Assembly: GCF_023073315.1 (NCBI RefSeq)
Contig: NZ_JADPJH010000033.1
Span: 883,098-947,097, forward strand
Source of the DNA: Bradyrhizobium sp. 1
Lineage (GTDB): Bacteria > Pseudomonadota > Alphaproteobacteria > Rhizobiales > Xanthobacteraceae
Length of the DNA: 64,000 nt
Direction of reading: 5' to 3'
Shown here piece by piece: positions 29,789-38,562 of this stretch (its first letter is position 1; each line of letters starts with the position of its first letter). The notes under the pieces were generated by a model. It was not told the origin of the DNA. It searched no databases and saw only the letters and a program-made list of their open reading frames with translations. Both the position numbers and the translations under genes were made by a program.

Positions 29789-30439
29789 ATGACAAAGACG
29801 TCGAAGAAAAAATCCAACTCGCCCCACGCCAGCGCAGGCGAAGACGAGTCCGCGCGCGGGCGCCTGCTCAGCGCGGCGACGCATCTGTTCTGCAAGAACG
29901 GAATCAACGCCACCGGCATCGATGCGATCATCGCGGAAGCCGGCACTGCGAAGACCACGCTCTATAAATTGTTCGGCTCCAAGACCAATCTCGTCAACGC
30001 GGTGCTGGAGAGCGAGGGCAAGCAGTGGCGCGAATGGTTCATCGGCGCCATGGAAGCAGGCGGGGGCGACGCGCAAGCCAAACTGACGCGCATCTTCCCC
30101 GCGCTGAAGAGCTGGTTTGCGGAAGAGCGCTTCTACGGCTGCCCGTTCATCAACGCGGTCGGCGAGCACGACAAGGACGCCAAGCAGTTTCGCAACATTG
30201 CGCTGAAGCACAAGAAGATCGTGCTCGGCCACATCGAGAAGCTCGCGGGCGAGCTCGGCTCGAGCGAGCCGGTCGTGCTCGCACACCAGCTCGGGCTGTT
30301 GATCGACGGCGCCATCGTCGCGGCGATGATCTCGCGCGACCCGGGCGTAGCGGATACGGCGGCGCTGACCGCAGGCCCCCTGCTCGGCCAATCGAAGCCG
30401 AAGAAGAAGCGCGCGGCGGATCAGCTAGAGGCGGTGTGA
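29789..30439 (+). CDS. TetR family transcriptional regulator
   Basis: A 216-residue repressor. The N-terminal helix-turn-helix is LLSAATHLFCKNGINATGIDAIIAEAGTAKTTLYKLFGSKTNLVNAVLE (about residues 29-77); the ligand-binding domain follows. It is divergent from the OsmC-led cluster with 243 bases between starts, so that cluster is its likely target. A lysine-rich start (TKTSKKKSN) and end (KPKKKRAA) flank the domains. Confidence 0.93.
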   Translation: MTKTSKKKSNSPHASAGEDESARGRLLSAATHLFCKNGINATGIDAIIAEAGTAKTTLYKLFGSKTNLVNAVLESEGKQWREWFIGAMEAGGGDAQAKLTRIFPALKSWFAEERFYGCPFINAVGEHDKDAKQFRNIALKHKKIVLGHIEKLAGELGSSEPVVLAHQLGLLIDGAIVAAMISRDPGVADTAALTAGPLLGQSKPKKKRAADQLEAV

Positions 30440-30452
30440 GCGCGGCTTTCGT

Positions 30453-30544
30453 ATGGTGGGCAAAGGCGCAAAGCGCCGTGCCCACCACTTGTGTCTTGGA
30501 ACGCTTGAAGATGGTGGGCACGCTTCGCTTTGCCCACCCTACGA
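30453..30544. repeat. GTAGGGTGGGCAAAG-type repeat, copy 1 of 3
   Basis: GTATGGTGGGCAAAGGCGC at the left and GCTTTGCCCACCCTACGA at the right form the outer stem; GGCGC/GCGCC-type and GTGCCCACC/GGTGGGCAC pairs lie inside. Related copies are at 35450-35544 and 49214-49305. It separates the TetR gene from the convergent BTAD-hydrolase gene. Confidence 0.85.
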
Positions 30545-30553
30545 GACCTGCGC

Positions 30554-32119
30554 CTAGCGGCTCGATCGCGCCTCCCTCGCCAAAGCCTCCATAAATCCCC
30601 TGATCGCCTCCAGCACCGGCTGCTGATCGCCCGCGAAGAACCAATGATCATGGCCGTCGAGCTCGACGAATTCCGCGCCCGCGATCCGGCTCGCGATATC
30701 GCGGCCAGCCGCGATGCGCACGGCCTTGTCGTCCCGTCGGTGCATCACCAATGTCGGCACGGCAATCTTCGGCAGAAGGTGCCGCACATCGGCATCGCGA
30801 AACGCCTCCAACACCGCCGAGATGCCGCCGGGACTGGACGCGGCGCGCAACAGCCCCGCCCACCACGCGCGCGCCTGCGGATCATTGGCGAGGCTTGGCG
30901 CAAAAGCTTCGATCCCGACCGGGCCGCCCCATTGCGCGATGAGATGCTTGCTCCACGCATCATACTGGCTGGCGCGCAGCGCGTGCGGGTAGTCCTCTGA
31001 CCAGCAGCCCTTGGCTAGCGCGCCGAACAGAATGAGCCCGGCCACGCGGCGCGGTTCATCAACCGCGAACTTGATGCAGGCCGGCCCGCATTCGGATGCG
31101 CCAAACAGCACGACGCGCCGCGAGTCCACCGCGCGCAGCACGGTGCCGATATCCTCCGCGGTGACGTCGATGCCTGGAGCCGATCCGACGCGGTCCGACA
31201 GGCCGATGCCGCGGCGATCGAAAACGACCAGACGTCCGAGCTTCATCAACGACGCCAGAAACGTCCGGCTCGCGGGATGCTCCCAGCCGCGTTCCACATG
31301 GGAGACGAAGCCGGGCATTACCAGAATATCGAGCGGCCCGCTTCCGTAGGTCTGATAGGCCAGGTGCACGCCGGCGCCCTTGACGTAGCGCGTCGCCGGG
31401 ATGGTATCGCGCGGTGTCGCCGCGGGATTCATCAGCGCTTCAGTCTCGGCTTCCGGCGCAACGCCGAGCTCGTCGCGCAGCCGCTGTGTGAGCGCTGCGT
31501 GATGCCGCTCCGCCGCGCTGCGGTCGCCGGCGAGCAGGAGGCTGCGAATCAGATGCCGGACGTAGACCTCGCTGAGCGGATCGAGCTCGACCAGACGCCC
31601 CGCAGGCGTGGTCGCGGCAAAATGATCGCCGGCGGCGTTCCTGTCCTGTACGAGACGCTCCAGCGCGTGCATCAGCCGCCCCCGCAGCGCCTCGCGGCGA
31701 AAGAACGCCCAATCATCGAATTCGGAAGAATCCTCCGGAGAGAACCCTGCAAGGAAGTCGCCCCGATAGACCCGGCAGGCCTCATCAAAGTCGCCGCGAT
31801 CGCAGGCGCTCTCGAACAGATGCGTGTCGAGCTTCAGCTCGACCGCCGGTGACCATCGCAAGCTGGTGCGGTCCGTCTCGAAGACCGGTTGGCCAAGCGC
31901 AAGCTCAACGCGATGAAGCAGCCGCCGCAATCGCGCGAGGCCGGTCTCGCGGTCAGTCTCGGGCCACAGCAGCGTGGCCATGACGTCGCGCGCGACGGCG
32001 CCTCTGGCCTCCGCGAGGTAGACCAGCAGCGCAAGACCCTTGCGCAGGTTCAATCTGATCGGGCGGCCATCAGCGTGGACCTCGGGGAACCCGAACGTCT
32101 GTAGCGAGAGAGCCGTCAT
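30554..32119 (-). CDS. BTAD (SARP-type) regulator fused to an alpha/beta hydrolase
   Basis: A 521-residue fusion. Residues 1-90 form a winged-helix OmpR/SARP-type DNA-binding domain (RLNLRKGLALLVYLAEA, LARLRRLLHRVE), residues about 95-230 a bacterial transcriptional activator domain of TPR-like helices (DFDEACRVYRGDFLAGF), and residues 240-515 an alpha/beta hydrolase with nucleophile loop FGASECGP, acid in RRDDKAV and histidine in LDGHDHWFF. All three catalytic residues are intact, so it could be an enzyme or a ligand sensor. AGAGGATCC precedes the ATG at 32119. It is divergent from the mddA-led chain. Confidence 0.88.
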   Translation of the reverse strand: MTALSLQTFGFPEVHADGRPIRLNLRKGLALLVYLAEARGAVARDVMATLLWPETDRETGLARLRRLLHRVELALGQPVFETDRTSLRWSPAVELKLDTHLFESACDRGDFDEACRVYRGDFLAGFSPEDSSEFDDWAFFRREALRGRLMHALERLVQDRNAAGDHFAATTPAGRLVELDPLSEVYVRHLIRSLLLAGDRSAAERHHAALTQRLRDELGVAPEAETEALMNPAATPRDTIPATRYVKGAGVHLAYQTYGSGPLDILVMPGFVSHVERGWEHPASRTFLASLMKLGRLVVFDRRGIGLSDRVGSAPGIDVTAEDIGTVLRAVDSRRVVLFGASECGPACIKFAVDEPRRVAGLILFGALAKGCWSEDYPHALRASQYDAWSKHLIAQWGGPVGIEAFAPSLANDPQARAWWAGLLRAASSPGGISAVLEAFRDADVRHLLPKIAVPTLVMHRRDDKAVRIAAGRDIASRIAGAEFVELDGHDHWFFAGDQQPVLEAIRGFMEALAREARSSR

Positions 32120-32141
32120 AAGGATCCTCTTCTCCCGGCGG

Positions 32142-32216
32142 GCGTCCCCGGGGGACGCGCAGGGGACGGTCCGGCGGGTACGGTCGGCCCAGATCGAGCC
32201 CGCTCGCCGGCGAGCG
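32142..32216. promoter_or_regulatory. Palindromes in the divergent BTAD-hydrolase / mddA promoter region
   Basis: GCGTCCCCGGGGGACGC at 32142-32158 and CGCTCGCCGGCGAGCG at 32201-32216 are both perfect palindromes in a 147-base divergent spacer. They are candidate operators for the adjacent regulators; no binding evidence exists beyond position and symmetry, and high GC raises the chance rate. Confidence 0.35.
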
Positions 32217-32266
32217 GCTCAGGCTCTGCATGCGGCACCGCCGTATCAGGCACAACAGGAAAATCC

Positions 32267-33037
32267 ATGGTCACGCGCCTCGCAATCCTGCTCTACGCCA
32301 TCGTGAGCTATGGCGTCTTCACCGCTTCATTCCTTTATGCGCTCGGTTTCGTCGGCAATTATGTCGTGCCGAAGTCGATCGACACCGGCCCCCCTTCGAA
32401 TGTGAGCGAGGCCATCGCCGTCAACCTGCTGCTGATGAGCCTGTTTGCAATCCAGCACAGCGTCATGGCACGCGCATCCTTCAAACGATGGTTGGCCCAA
32501 TTCATCCCTGCCGCCTGCGAGCGCAGCACCTATGTGCTGCTCTCCAGCCTGATCCTGCTGCTGCTGTTCTGGCAATGGCGTCCGATCCCCTCCCCGGTCT
32601 GGCAGGTCCACGGCATTGCGGCCGGGTTGCTGATCGGCGTCCATTGGCTCGGCTGGTCGATCGCCTTTGCCTCGACCCACATGATCGATCATTTCGATCT
32701 GTTTGGCCTGCGCCAGGCTTTCGTCGCGCTCCGCGGCACCGAAATGCCCAGTCAATCCTTCAAGACGCCGCTGCTTTACAAGATCGTGCGGCATCCGCTG
32801 ATGCTCGGCTTCCTGATCGCGTTCTGGGCCACGCCCGAGATGACCGCCGGCCATTTGCTGTTCGCGCTCGCGAACACGGCCTACATCCTGGTCGCGCTCC
32901 AGTTCGAAGAGCGAGATCTGATCGCCGCGTTCGGCGCGACCTATCAGGACTATCGCCGCCGCGTCCCCATGCTGCTGCCGCGCCTTTTCACACGCCGCCA
33001 GGCGGACGAGCGCCGGCCTGCCGGATCGTCCCGGTGA
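32267..33037 (+). CDS. mddA: Methanethiol S-methyltransferase (MddA family)
   Basis: A 256-residue, roughly five- to six-helix membrane protein of the MddA/NnrU-like group, related to isoprenylcysteine carboxylmethyltransferases. MddA methylates methanethiol with SAM to dimethyl sulfide. Visible features are AIQHSVMARASFKRW near residue 65, the SAM-binding KIVRHPLMLGFLIAFWATPEMTAGH block near residue 170 and the C-terminal FEERDLIAAFGATYQDYRRRVP motif. A GGAAAA lies just before the ATG. Its stop overlaps the next start (GTGA), which begins a chain of overlapping genes. Confidence 0.85.
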   Translation: MVTRLAILLYAIVSYGVFTASFLYALGFVGNYVVPKSIDTGPPSNVSEAIAVNLLLMSLFAIQHSVMARASFKRWLAQFIPAACERSTYVLLSSLILLLLFWQWRPIPSPVWQVHGIAAGLLIGVHWLGWSIAFASTHMIDHFDLFGLRQAFVALRGTEMPSQSFKTPLLYKIVRHPLMLGFLIAFWATPEMTAGHLLFALANTAYILVALQFEERDLIAAFGATYQDYRRRVPMLLPRLFTRRQADERRPAGSSR

Positions 33038-33687
33038 ACGCGCTGCTCCCTCTCCCAATGTCGGTGGAAGCCGCGACATTCGCCGCGACCCTCGATGGGC
33101 TCGACGTTGGTCTCTATCTCGTAGCCTCTGACGCGCGCCTCGTTCACGCCAATACCGCCGGGCAAGCCATTCTCGATGCGTGCAACGTCCTGCTTGAAAT
33201 CCGCGGGCACCTGATGGCCTGCGATCCCTCGGTCAGCCAGACATTGCGGCAGGTTTTCGCGGCCAGCCGACACGGCGACCCGGCCCTTCGCGCCGGCGGA
33301 GGCGCCATCCCGATGATCGGGTTGGACGGGCAGCGCTACGTCGCCCATGCCCTGCCGCTGGTCTCAGGGCGGCGTCGGGGAGCGGGCGCCGCCTACAGCG
33401 CCGTAGCCGCATTGTTCGTCCGCAAGGCGACGCTGACGATACCGCCTCATTCGGAAGCGCTCCGCAACACATTCAAGCTGACGCCGACCGAACTGCGCGT
33501 CCTGCTCGCAATCGTTGAGCTCGGCAACATTCCCGAAGTGGCTGCTGCACTTGGTGTTGCCGGGAGCACGGTCAGGACGCATGTCCGCCATCTGTTCGAA
33601 AAGACCGGCGCCTCGCGACAGGCCGATTTCGTCAAGCTCGTCGCGGGATATGCGACACCGCTGAGAGACATTGGAGGATCACGATGA
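33034..33687 (+). CDS. LuxR-type helix-turn-helix regulator
   Basis: A 217-residue regulator: a PAS-like N-terminal sensory region (LDGLDVGLYLVASDARLVHANTAGQAIL, residues 16-50) and a C-terminal LuxR/GerE helix-turn-helix (LTPTELRVLLAIVELGNIPEVAAALGVAGSTVRTHVRHLFEKTGASRQADFVKL). I use the GTG at 33034, which overlaps the mddA stop; an ATG at 33058 is possible. Its own stop overlaps the ATG of the oxidoreductase gene (ATGA), so regulator and enzymes are co-translated. Confidence 0.87.
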   Translation: MNALLPLPMSVEAATFAATLDGLDVGLYLVASDARLVHANTAGQAILDACNVLLEIRGHLMACDPSVSQTLRQVFAASRHGDPALRAGGGAIPMIGLDGQRYVAHALPLVSGRRRGAGAAYSAVAALFVRKATLTIPPHSEALRNTFKLTPTELRVLLAIVELGNIPEVAAALGVAGSTVRTHVRHLFEKTGASRQADFVKLVAGYATPLRDIGGSR

Positions 33688-34661
33688 AAGCAATTCTGTG
33701 CCGTTCCTTCACTGGGCCGGACGATCTCCGCGTCGGAGAGATCGACGACCCGAAGCCCGCCGCCGACGAGATTCTCATCGACGTCCATGCGGCGTCCGTC
33801 AGCTTCATGGACCAGTTGATGGTCTCCGGCCTCTACCAGATGCGGCCGCCGACGCCGTTCGTGCCCGGCACGGAAGCATCCGGCGTGGTCGTCGAGGTCG
33901 GCGAGAAGGTCACGACATTCGCGCCTGGCGATCGCGTGGCCTGCAGCGCCTGGACCGGCGGTTACGGCGAACGGATGATCGCCAAGGAATCGAAGAGCGT
34001 CCATCTGCCTGACGGCGTTGCGTTCGAAGCGGCCGCGACGGTGCTGCACAATTACGGCACGGCCTGGTATGCGCTGGTCGAACGGGCAAGGGCGCAACGC
34101 GGCGAAACCCTCTTCGTCACGGGCGCGGCCGGCGGGGTCGGCCTCGCCGCCGTCGATCTCGGCAGCCATCTCGGCCTGCGCGTCATTGCCGGAATCGGCT
34201 CCGACGACAAAGCCGCCCTGGTGCGCAGTTACGGCGCCAGCGAAATCGTCAACTATCGCAGCGAAGATCTGCGCGACCGCATCAAGTCGATCACTGGCGG
34301 GAACGGCATCGATGTCGGCTTCGACAATGTCGGCGGCGCGATCTTCGAGCAAATGGCCCGGCTGATGGCATGGGGCGGACGGTTGATGCCGATCGGTTTC
34401 ACCGGCGGCGAGATTCCGTCGATCCCGATGAACCTGCCGCTTCTCAAGAACTATTCGATCCTCGGTGTCTTCACTGGCGCCTGGGCGGAGAAATATCCTG
34501 CCGAAGCCGCGCGCATGAACGACGCGCTGATGCAATTGCTGGCCAGTGAAAAAATCCGCCCGCATATCGACCGCGTCCTCCCTTTGGAGGAGGCAGGCGA
34601 AGCCATGCGCGCCGTGGCCAATCGCACGGTTCAGGGACGAATTGTGCTCAGGATCAGATAA
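33684..34661 (+). CDS. NADPH:quinone oxidoreductase-like, MDR superfamily
   Basis: A 325-residue zinc-free medium-chain reductase. It has the GroES-like N-terminal domain, the QOR-type GTEASGVVVEVGEKV loop and the Rossmann motif VTGAAGGVGLAAVDLGSHLGLRVIAGIGSDDK near residue 145. It reduces quinones or enones with NADPH; the substrate is unknown. GGAGG precedes the ATG within the end of the LuxR gene. Confidence 0.93.
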   Translation: MKAILCRSFTGPDDLRVGEIDDPKPAADEILIDVHAASVSFMDQLMVSGLYQMRPPTPFVPGTEASGVVVEVGEKVTTFAPGDRVACSAWTGGYGERMIAKESKSVHLPDGVAFEAAATVLHNYGTAWYALVERARAQRGETLFVTGAAGGVGLAAVDLGSHLGLRVIAGIGSDDKAALVRSYGASEIVNYRSEDLRDRIKSITGGNGIDVGFDNVGGAIFEQMARLMAWGGRLMPIGFTGGEIPSIPMNLPLLKNYSILGVFTGAWAEKYPAEAARMNDALMQLLASEKIRPHIDRVLPLEEAGEAMRAVANRTVQGRIVLRIR

Positions 34662-34688
34662 GGTGCGTCAACGACGAAGAGAGAACCG

Positions 34689-35441
34689 ATGACTGAGATC
34701 ATCATCGACAAACGCTATTGCGGTCCTCCGAACTCCGGGAATGGCGGCTATGTCTGCGGCCGGCTGGCCCGTCACATTCCCGGGGCTGCGGAGGTGACAC
34801 TGCGCGCGCCGCCTCCTCTGGACACGCCGCTCGATACGATCGCGGCGGACAGCGGCACATGGGAGCTTCGCGATGGCGCCAAGGTCGTCGCGACAGGGCG
34901 CGCGACAAGCATCGAGCTTGCGCGCGTGGAGACAGCGAGCTTCAAGGAAGCCTGCGCCGCCGAATTGCTGACGCCGGTGAAGCCGCACGAGCATCCCCTG
35001 CCGACATGTTTCGTCTGCGGTCCCGCAAGGGCCAAAGGAGACGGCCTGCGCATTTTCGCCGGACCGCTCGGCCGTCATTCGCAGAACGCCGTTCTCGCGG
35101 CGAGCTGGACGCCGGATTCGAATCTCGCCGCCGAGGACGGCCTGGTCGCTCCCGAATTTCTCTGGTCGGCGCTCGATTGTCCCACCGGCTATGCCTGCAA
35201 CTACAATCAAGAGAGCGATAGCTTCGATCAGGCGCCGCTCCTGCTCGGCCGCATGTCAGCCCGGATCGAGTCCCGCCCGCGCCCCGGCGACCGCTGCATC
35301 ATCACGGCGTGGCCCACCGGCCGCGACGGCCGCAAGCGCACGGCCGAAGCCGCGGCACACGATGAAGGCGGGAGGCTGCTGGCGGTGGCGAAGGCGACAT
35401 GGATTGCTGTCGAGCGCGACGTGCAGCTCGGGCGCGGATGA
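34689..35441 (+). CDS. Hypothetical protein, probable double hot-dog fold
   Basis: A 250-residue protein I recognise only by pattern. The N-terminal CGPPNSGNGGYVCGRLARHI resembles the start of thioesterase-like acyl-CoA-binding proteins, and the middle has a TCFVCGPARAKGDGLRIF loop (CxxC) common in these proteins. Last gene of the mddA-led chain, 27 bases after the oxidoreductase stop. No catalytic claim is made. Confidence 0.72.
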   Translation: MTEIIIDKRYCGPPNSGNGGYVCGRLARHIPGAAEVTLRAPPPLDTPLDTIAADSGTWELRDGAKVVATGRATSIELARVETASFKEACAAELLTPVKPHEHPLPTCFVCGPARAKGDGLRIFAGPLGRHSQNAVLAASWTPDSNLAAEDGLVAPEFLWSALDCPTGYACNYNQESDSFDQAPLLLGRMSARIESRPRPGDRCIITAWPTGRDGRKRTAEAAAHDEGGRLLAVAKATWIAVERDVQLGRG

Positions 35442-35449
35442 CGGTCTCC

Positions 35450-35544
35450 TAAGGGTGGGCAAAGGCGCACAGCGCCGTGCCCACCCTTTCGTCTCGCCTT
35501 CACCTCTGGGGTGGTGGGCACACCTCACTTTGCCCAAGCTACGA
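35450..35544. repeat. GTAGGGTGGGCAAAG-type repeat, copy 2 of 3
   Basis: AAGGGTGGGCAAAGGCGCACAGCGCC at the left and CACTTTGCCCAAGCTACGA at the right, with GTGCCCACC/GGTGGGCAC inside. More diverged than copies 1 and 3 at its right arm. Lies between convergent genes. Confidence 0.82.
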
Positions 35545-35564
35545 GGCGATGCGCGGTTGTCTAG

Positions 35565-36917
35565 TCAGGGATTGACGTCTAACGCCTTGAGCTCGGCTGC
35601 GGCCGCCTGTCCTTCCACGAAGGTCGGCGGGCAATCGGCAAGCGCGAGACCAAAAAGCCGCCGCGCCTCCTCCTTCACGCCACGCTGCAAAGCGAGTTCG
35701 GCGGTGAAGAAATTCGCTTCGCACATCTGGCCCTTCTTCTTGATCGGGTCGGGATCGTCGGCAGCGCGCAGCAACTCGTCGACTGTCATCGTCCCCAACA
35801 TGAGCCGCATGACTGGAGCAGGCCATTTGGTCATATCGAGCTTGGCGGTCGCCTCTGACAACGTAGCCGGGGTATTGCTCCGCCAGGCTGCGATTTCACG
35901 CCAAATCGCAGCATAAGGCTCCTTGGGATCGAGTTCTCGTGAACGATCGAGGTCGGCGATCGCCTGCCCGATCGAGCCGGCCTGAAGGTGTGCCGTGGCA
36001 CATATACGATATTGGCCGGCCGCCTTCGGAGCGCGCTCGATCGCGAGATCGCATGCCGTGACGGCGCGCTGCGGATTCCCCATCGCCAGATAGGTCAAGG
36101 TGCGGCAAAGATACGCATTGGGATCCTTGGGACCGAACGCGACAGCGCGGTCGCAGTCATCCATGGCGCGCGCAAGCTCATGCTTTGCCCTATAAGCGCC
36201 TGCACGATAAACGTACGCAGGTGGGTACCCCGGATCGAGCGCGAGCGCTCCTTCGTAGTCGGAGATTGCACCATCGAGATTGCCCTTTTTGCTTTGGGCA
36301 ACACCACGCGCCAGATAGGCCGCCCTGTGCAATGGATCAAATTGAGCGGACGGGCCAGGATCGGAGGGCGCCAGATCGCCGCCATGATAGTAAGCTCTCG
36401 CCTCGCCGGCAGCGAGCGCCGGCTCAAGCTTCAATTCAATTGCTCTCGTATAATCGGCAATAGAAAGGTCCAAATCGCCCTTTTTGCAGTAGGACACCCC
36501 GCGATTGTAGTAAGCTCGCTGATCTTTTGGGTTTAGACCGATGACTTCGCCGTAGTCGGCAATGGCACGCTCAAGCTCTCCCAGTTGATGGTATGAGTAT
36601 GCGCGACTGTAGTAGGCGTAGACGTTTCGAGGATAGAGCTTGATCAGCTCACTGTAGTCGGCGACTGCGAGTTCGAACGCGCCCTTCTTGTTGTAGGCGC
36701 CGGCACGATTGAACCGGGCGCGGATCACACCCCGCTCGCCAAATTTTCCGGATTCGAGCACGGAGGTGCAGGCCGCAATCCGTTCGTCGACCGGAATCTC
36801 CGGGATCGCGGTGCATTTCCAATCTGTGGTGGGCTCTGCAACGGCGGCCGGGACGAGTCGAAGAGCGACCAAACAAATCACCGCGCAAGCAAACGCGCGG
36901 CTTACCATTCCAATCAT
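35565..36917 (-). CDS. Exported tetratricopeptide-repeat protein
   Basis: A 450-residue protein with a signal peptide (ACAVICLVALRLVPAAVAEP) and at least seven TPR units from residue 65 to 330, regular in pattern (for example AYYNRGVSYCKKGDLDLSIADYTRAIEL). The C-terminal region after about residue 345 is not a clear TPR and contains two cysteines. Likely a periplasmic protein-protein scaffold; partners unknown. Confidence 0.88.
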   Translation of the reverse strand: MIGMVSRAFACAVICLVALRLVPAAVAEPTTDWKCTAIPEIPVDERIAACTSVLESGKFGERGVIRARFNRAGAYNKKGAFELAVADYSELIKLYPRNVYAYYSRAYSYHQLGELERAIADYGEVIGLNPKDQRAYYNRGVSYCKKGDLDLSIADYTRAIELKLEPALAAGEARAYYHGGDLAPSDPGPSAQFDPLHRAAYLARGVAQSKKGNLDGAISDYEGALALDPGYPPAYVYRAGAYRAKHELARAMDDCDRAVAFGPKDPNAYLCRTLTYLAMGNPQRAVTACDLAIERAPKAAGQYRICATAHLQAGSIGQAIADLDRSRELDPKEPYAAIWREIAAWRSNTPATLSEATAKLDMTKWPAPVMRLMLGTMTVDELLRAADDPDPIKKKGQMCEANFFTAELALQRGVKEEARRLFGLALADCPPTFVEGQAAAAELKALDVNP

Positions 36918-37024
36918 GCGGCCCCCGGATGAATCTGCCGGGACGTTATAGCAACCGCAAATCCGGCTGCACAGCCGTCGGTTGTGACAATTTCGCCAAT
37001 CTGGATATCCAGCCGCCTACGAGT

Positions 37025-38224
37025 TCACTTCGACTCCGCGATCATCCCCTGCAGCCGCACCAGCTCCGCCTCCAGATCCCGCTCCACGTCCGCCGCGCGC
37101 ATCTCGATCACCCGATAATCCCGTGCCTCGAGCCATGACCGTCGGCCCGCGCGATCCGCCGCGATGGTCTCGCCCTCGCCCGGGTTGACCAGCTCGATCG
37201 CGATCCGGTGCGGGAACGAGACGAAATCCGGAATGTGCCGCCCCACGGGGGTCTGGCGCTTGAACCCTCCTGCGAAACGGCGATCACGCGTCAGCGCCTG
37301 CCACATCAGGCGCTCGGCATCGGTCGGGTTGCGGCGGAGGAGGCGCGCGAGGCCGCGCACGGTCGAGCCGCTGTCGGGCACCCCGCCGCCCTGCCCGTGC
37401 TCGGCGAGTAACGCGCGCAGGCGGGTGGCCTGCTCACCGTCGAGCACGCCGCCCTTCGCCGGGCCCTTGCGCCCTTCCGCGATCGCCATCACCACTCCGT
37501 GCAGGGTGTGCATGTCCTGCTTGGTCGGCTCCATCCGGCTGAAAATGTTGCGCAGGTTGACCAGCATGGTGGCGCGCTTCTCGGCCGGGCGCAAAAATTC
37601 GACCCGGTCGAGCTCGCGGATGAGGTTGTCGAAAAAGGCCTGGATCTGGTGCTGCGAGGCGCGCTCGGAACGCTCCGGCATGGCGTGCGGCAGCTCGCCC
37701 GAGGTTGCGCGCTTGAACCATTCGTAGCCGACCAGCAGCACGGCCTGGGCGAGGTTGAGCGAGGCAAAGCCCGGATTGACCGGGAAGGTGATGATGCGGT
37801 TGGAGAGCCCGACCTCCTCGTTGGTCAGGCCCCAGCGTTCACGGCCGAATAGGATGCCGCACCTGCCGCCGGCCGCGACGTGCCCCGCGATCTCACTGGC
37901 TGCGGCTTCCGGCCCGACCACGGGCTTGGCCTGGTCATGAGGGCGCGCAGTGGTGGCGAATAGCAGGTCGATATCGGCGACCGCCTGCTCGACCGTGTCG
38001 AACAATTCGACCTTTTCCAGAATGTGGTCGGCGCCGGCCGCGGCCCGCTGTGCCGCGATGTTGGGCCAGCCGTCGCGGGGATTGACGATGCGCAAGGCGC
38101 CAAGCGCAAAATTACCCATGGCGCGCGCGCACATGCCGATGTTTTCGCCAAGCTGCGGCTCGACCAGGATCACGATGGGACCGTCCAGGGAAAGGCCCGC
38201 CTTGGTCTTGTCAGTCCCCGACAT
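37025..38224 (-). CDS. trmJ: TrmJ-type RNA 2'-O-methyltransferase fused to a DUF559 domain
   Basis: A 399-residue fusion. Residues 15-265 are a SPOUT methyltransferase of the TrmJ group (VILVEPQLGENIGMCARAMGNF, FGRERWGLTNEEV, ASLNLAQAVLLVGYEW), which modifies tRNA position 32. Residues about 280-395 are a DUF559-type PD-(D/E)xK nuclease-like domain (RNPTDAERLMWQAL, IPDFVSFPHRIAIELVNPG, LEARDYRVIEM). The usual E-x-DGGQH active-site strand reads IELVNPGEG here, so nuclease activity is doubtful. TrmJ proteins are normally about 240-270 residues, so the tail is an addition. Confidence 0.9.
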   Translation of the reverse strand: MSGTDKTKAGLSLDGPIVILVEPQLGENIGMCARAMGNFALGALRIVNPRDGWPNIAAQRAAAGADHILEKVELFDTVEQAVADIDLLFATTARPHDQAKPVVGPEAAASEIAGHVAAGGRCGILFGRERWGLTNEEVGLSNRIITFPVNPGFASLNLAQAVLLVGYEWFKRATSGELPHAMPERSERASQHQIQAFFDNLIRELDRVEFLRPAEKRATMLVNLRNIFSRMEPTKQDMHTLHGVVMAIAEGRKGPAKGGVLDGEQATRLRALLAEHGQGGGVPDSGSTVRGLARLLRRNPTDAERLMWQALTRDRRFAGGFKRQTPVGRHIPDFVSFPHRIAIELVNPGEGETIAADRAGRRSWLEARDYRVIEMRAADVERDLEAELVRLQGMIAESK

Positions 38225-38562
38225 CTGGTTTCGCTTTCACGCTGGTTCTCAAGGCCTTGCAGAGGCCGTCTTAGGAATTGATTCAAGCCGGCCGCCAGCC
38301 GGCTCGGCCCCGTTCGCCTGTCGTTTGCCTGTCCTGACGAAATTCTCAAGGGAAATAACGGGTTGGATTCGACTTTTGAATCTCGCCCGAAACTTCAGCC
38401 CCGCCCCGGCGGCGAGACGCCACCCGGCCCCTCATCTGTGGAAGCTGGATGAGCTAAAAGTGCATAATCACTTGGCTTTCGCCCGCCGCGGTCAGGTGCT
38501 ATGACGCCGCTTATATTCCCGTTTGCGCCCCCGGGCGCCGTTCCCAAGAGGCTTCTCCGATC
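38225..38562. other. Divergent intergenic region trmJ / icd
   Basis: 338 bases without a convincing gene. It contains a GCCGGC-CGCCA-GCCGGC hairpin at 38288-38304 and must hold promoters for both flanking genes, none of which I could place with confidence. Confidence 0.4.

Noticed and set aside
29546..30391. N-terminal extension of the OsmC frame antisense to the TetR gene
   Set aside because: The TetR gene has its own helix-turn-helix, and the OsmC product starts properly at 29545 after GGGAGAAA.
38500..38520. TTATAT as -10 box for icd
   Set aside because: No acceptable -35 sequence 16-18 bases upstream.
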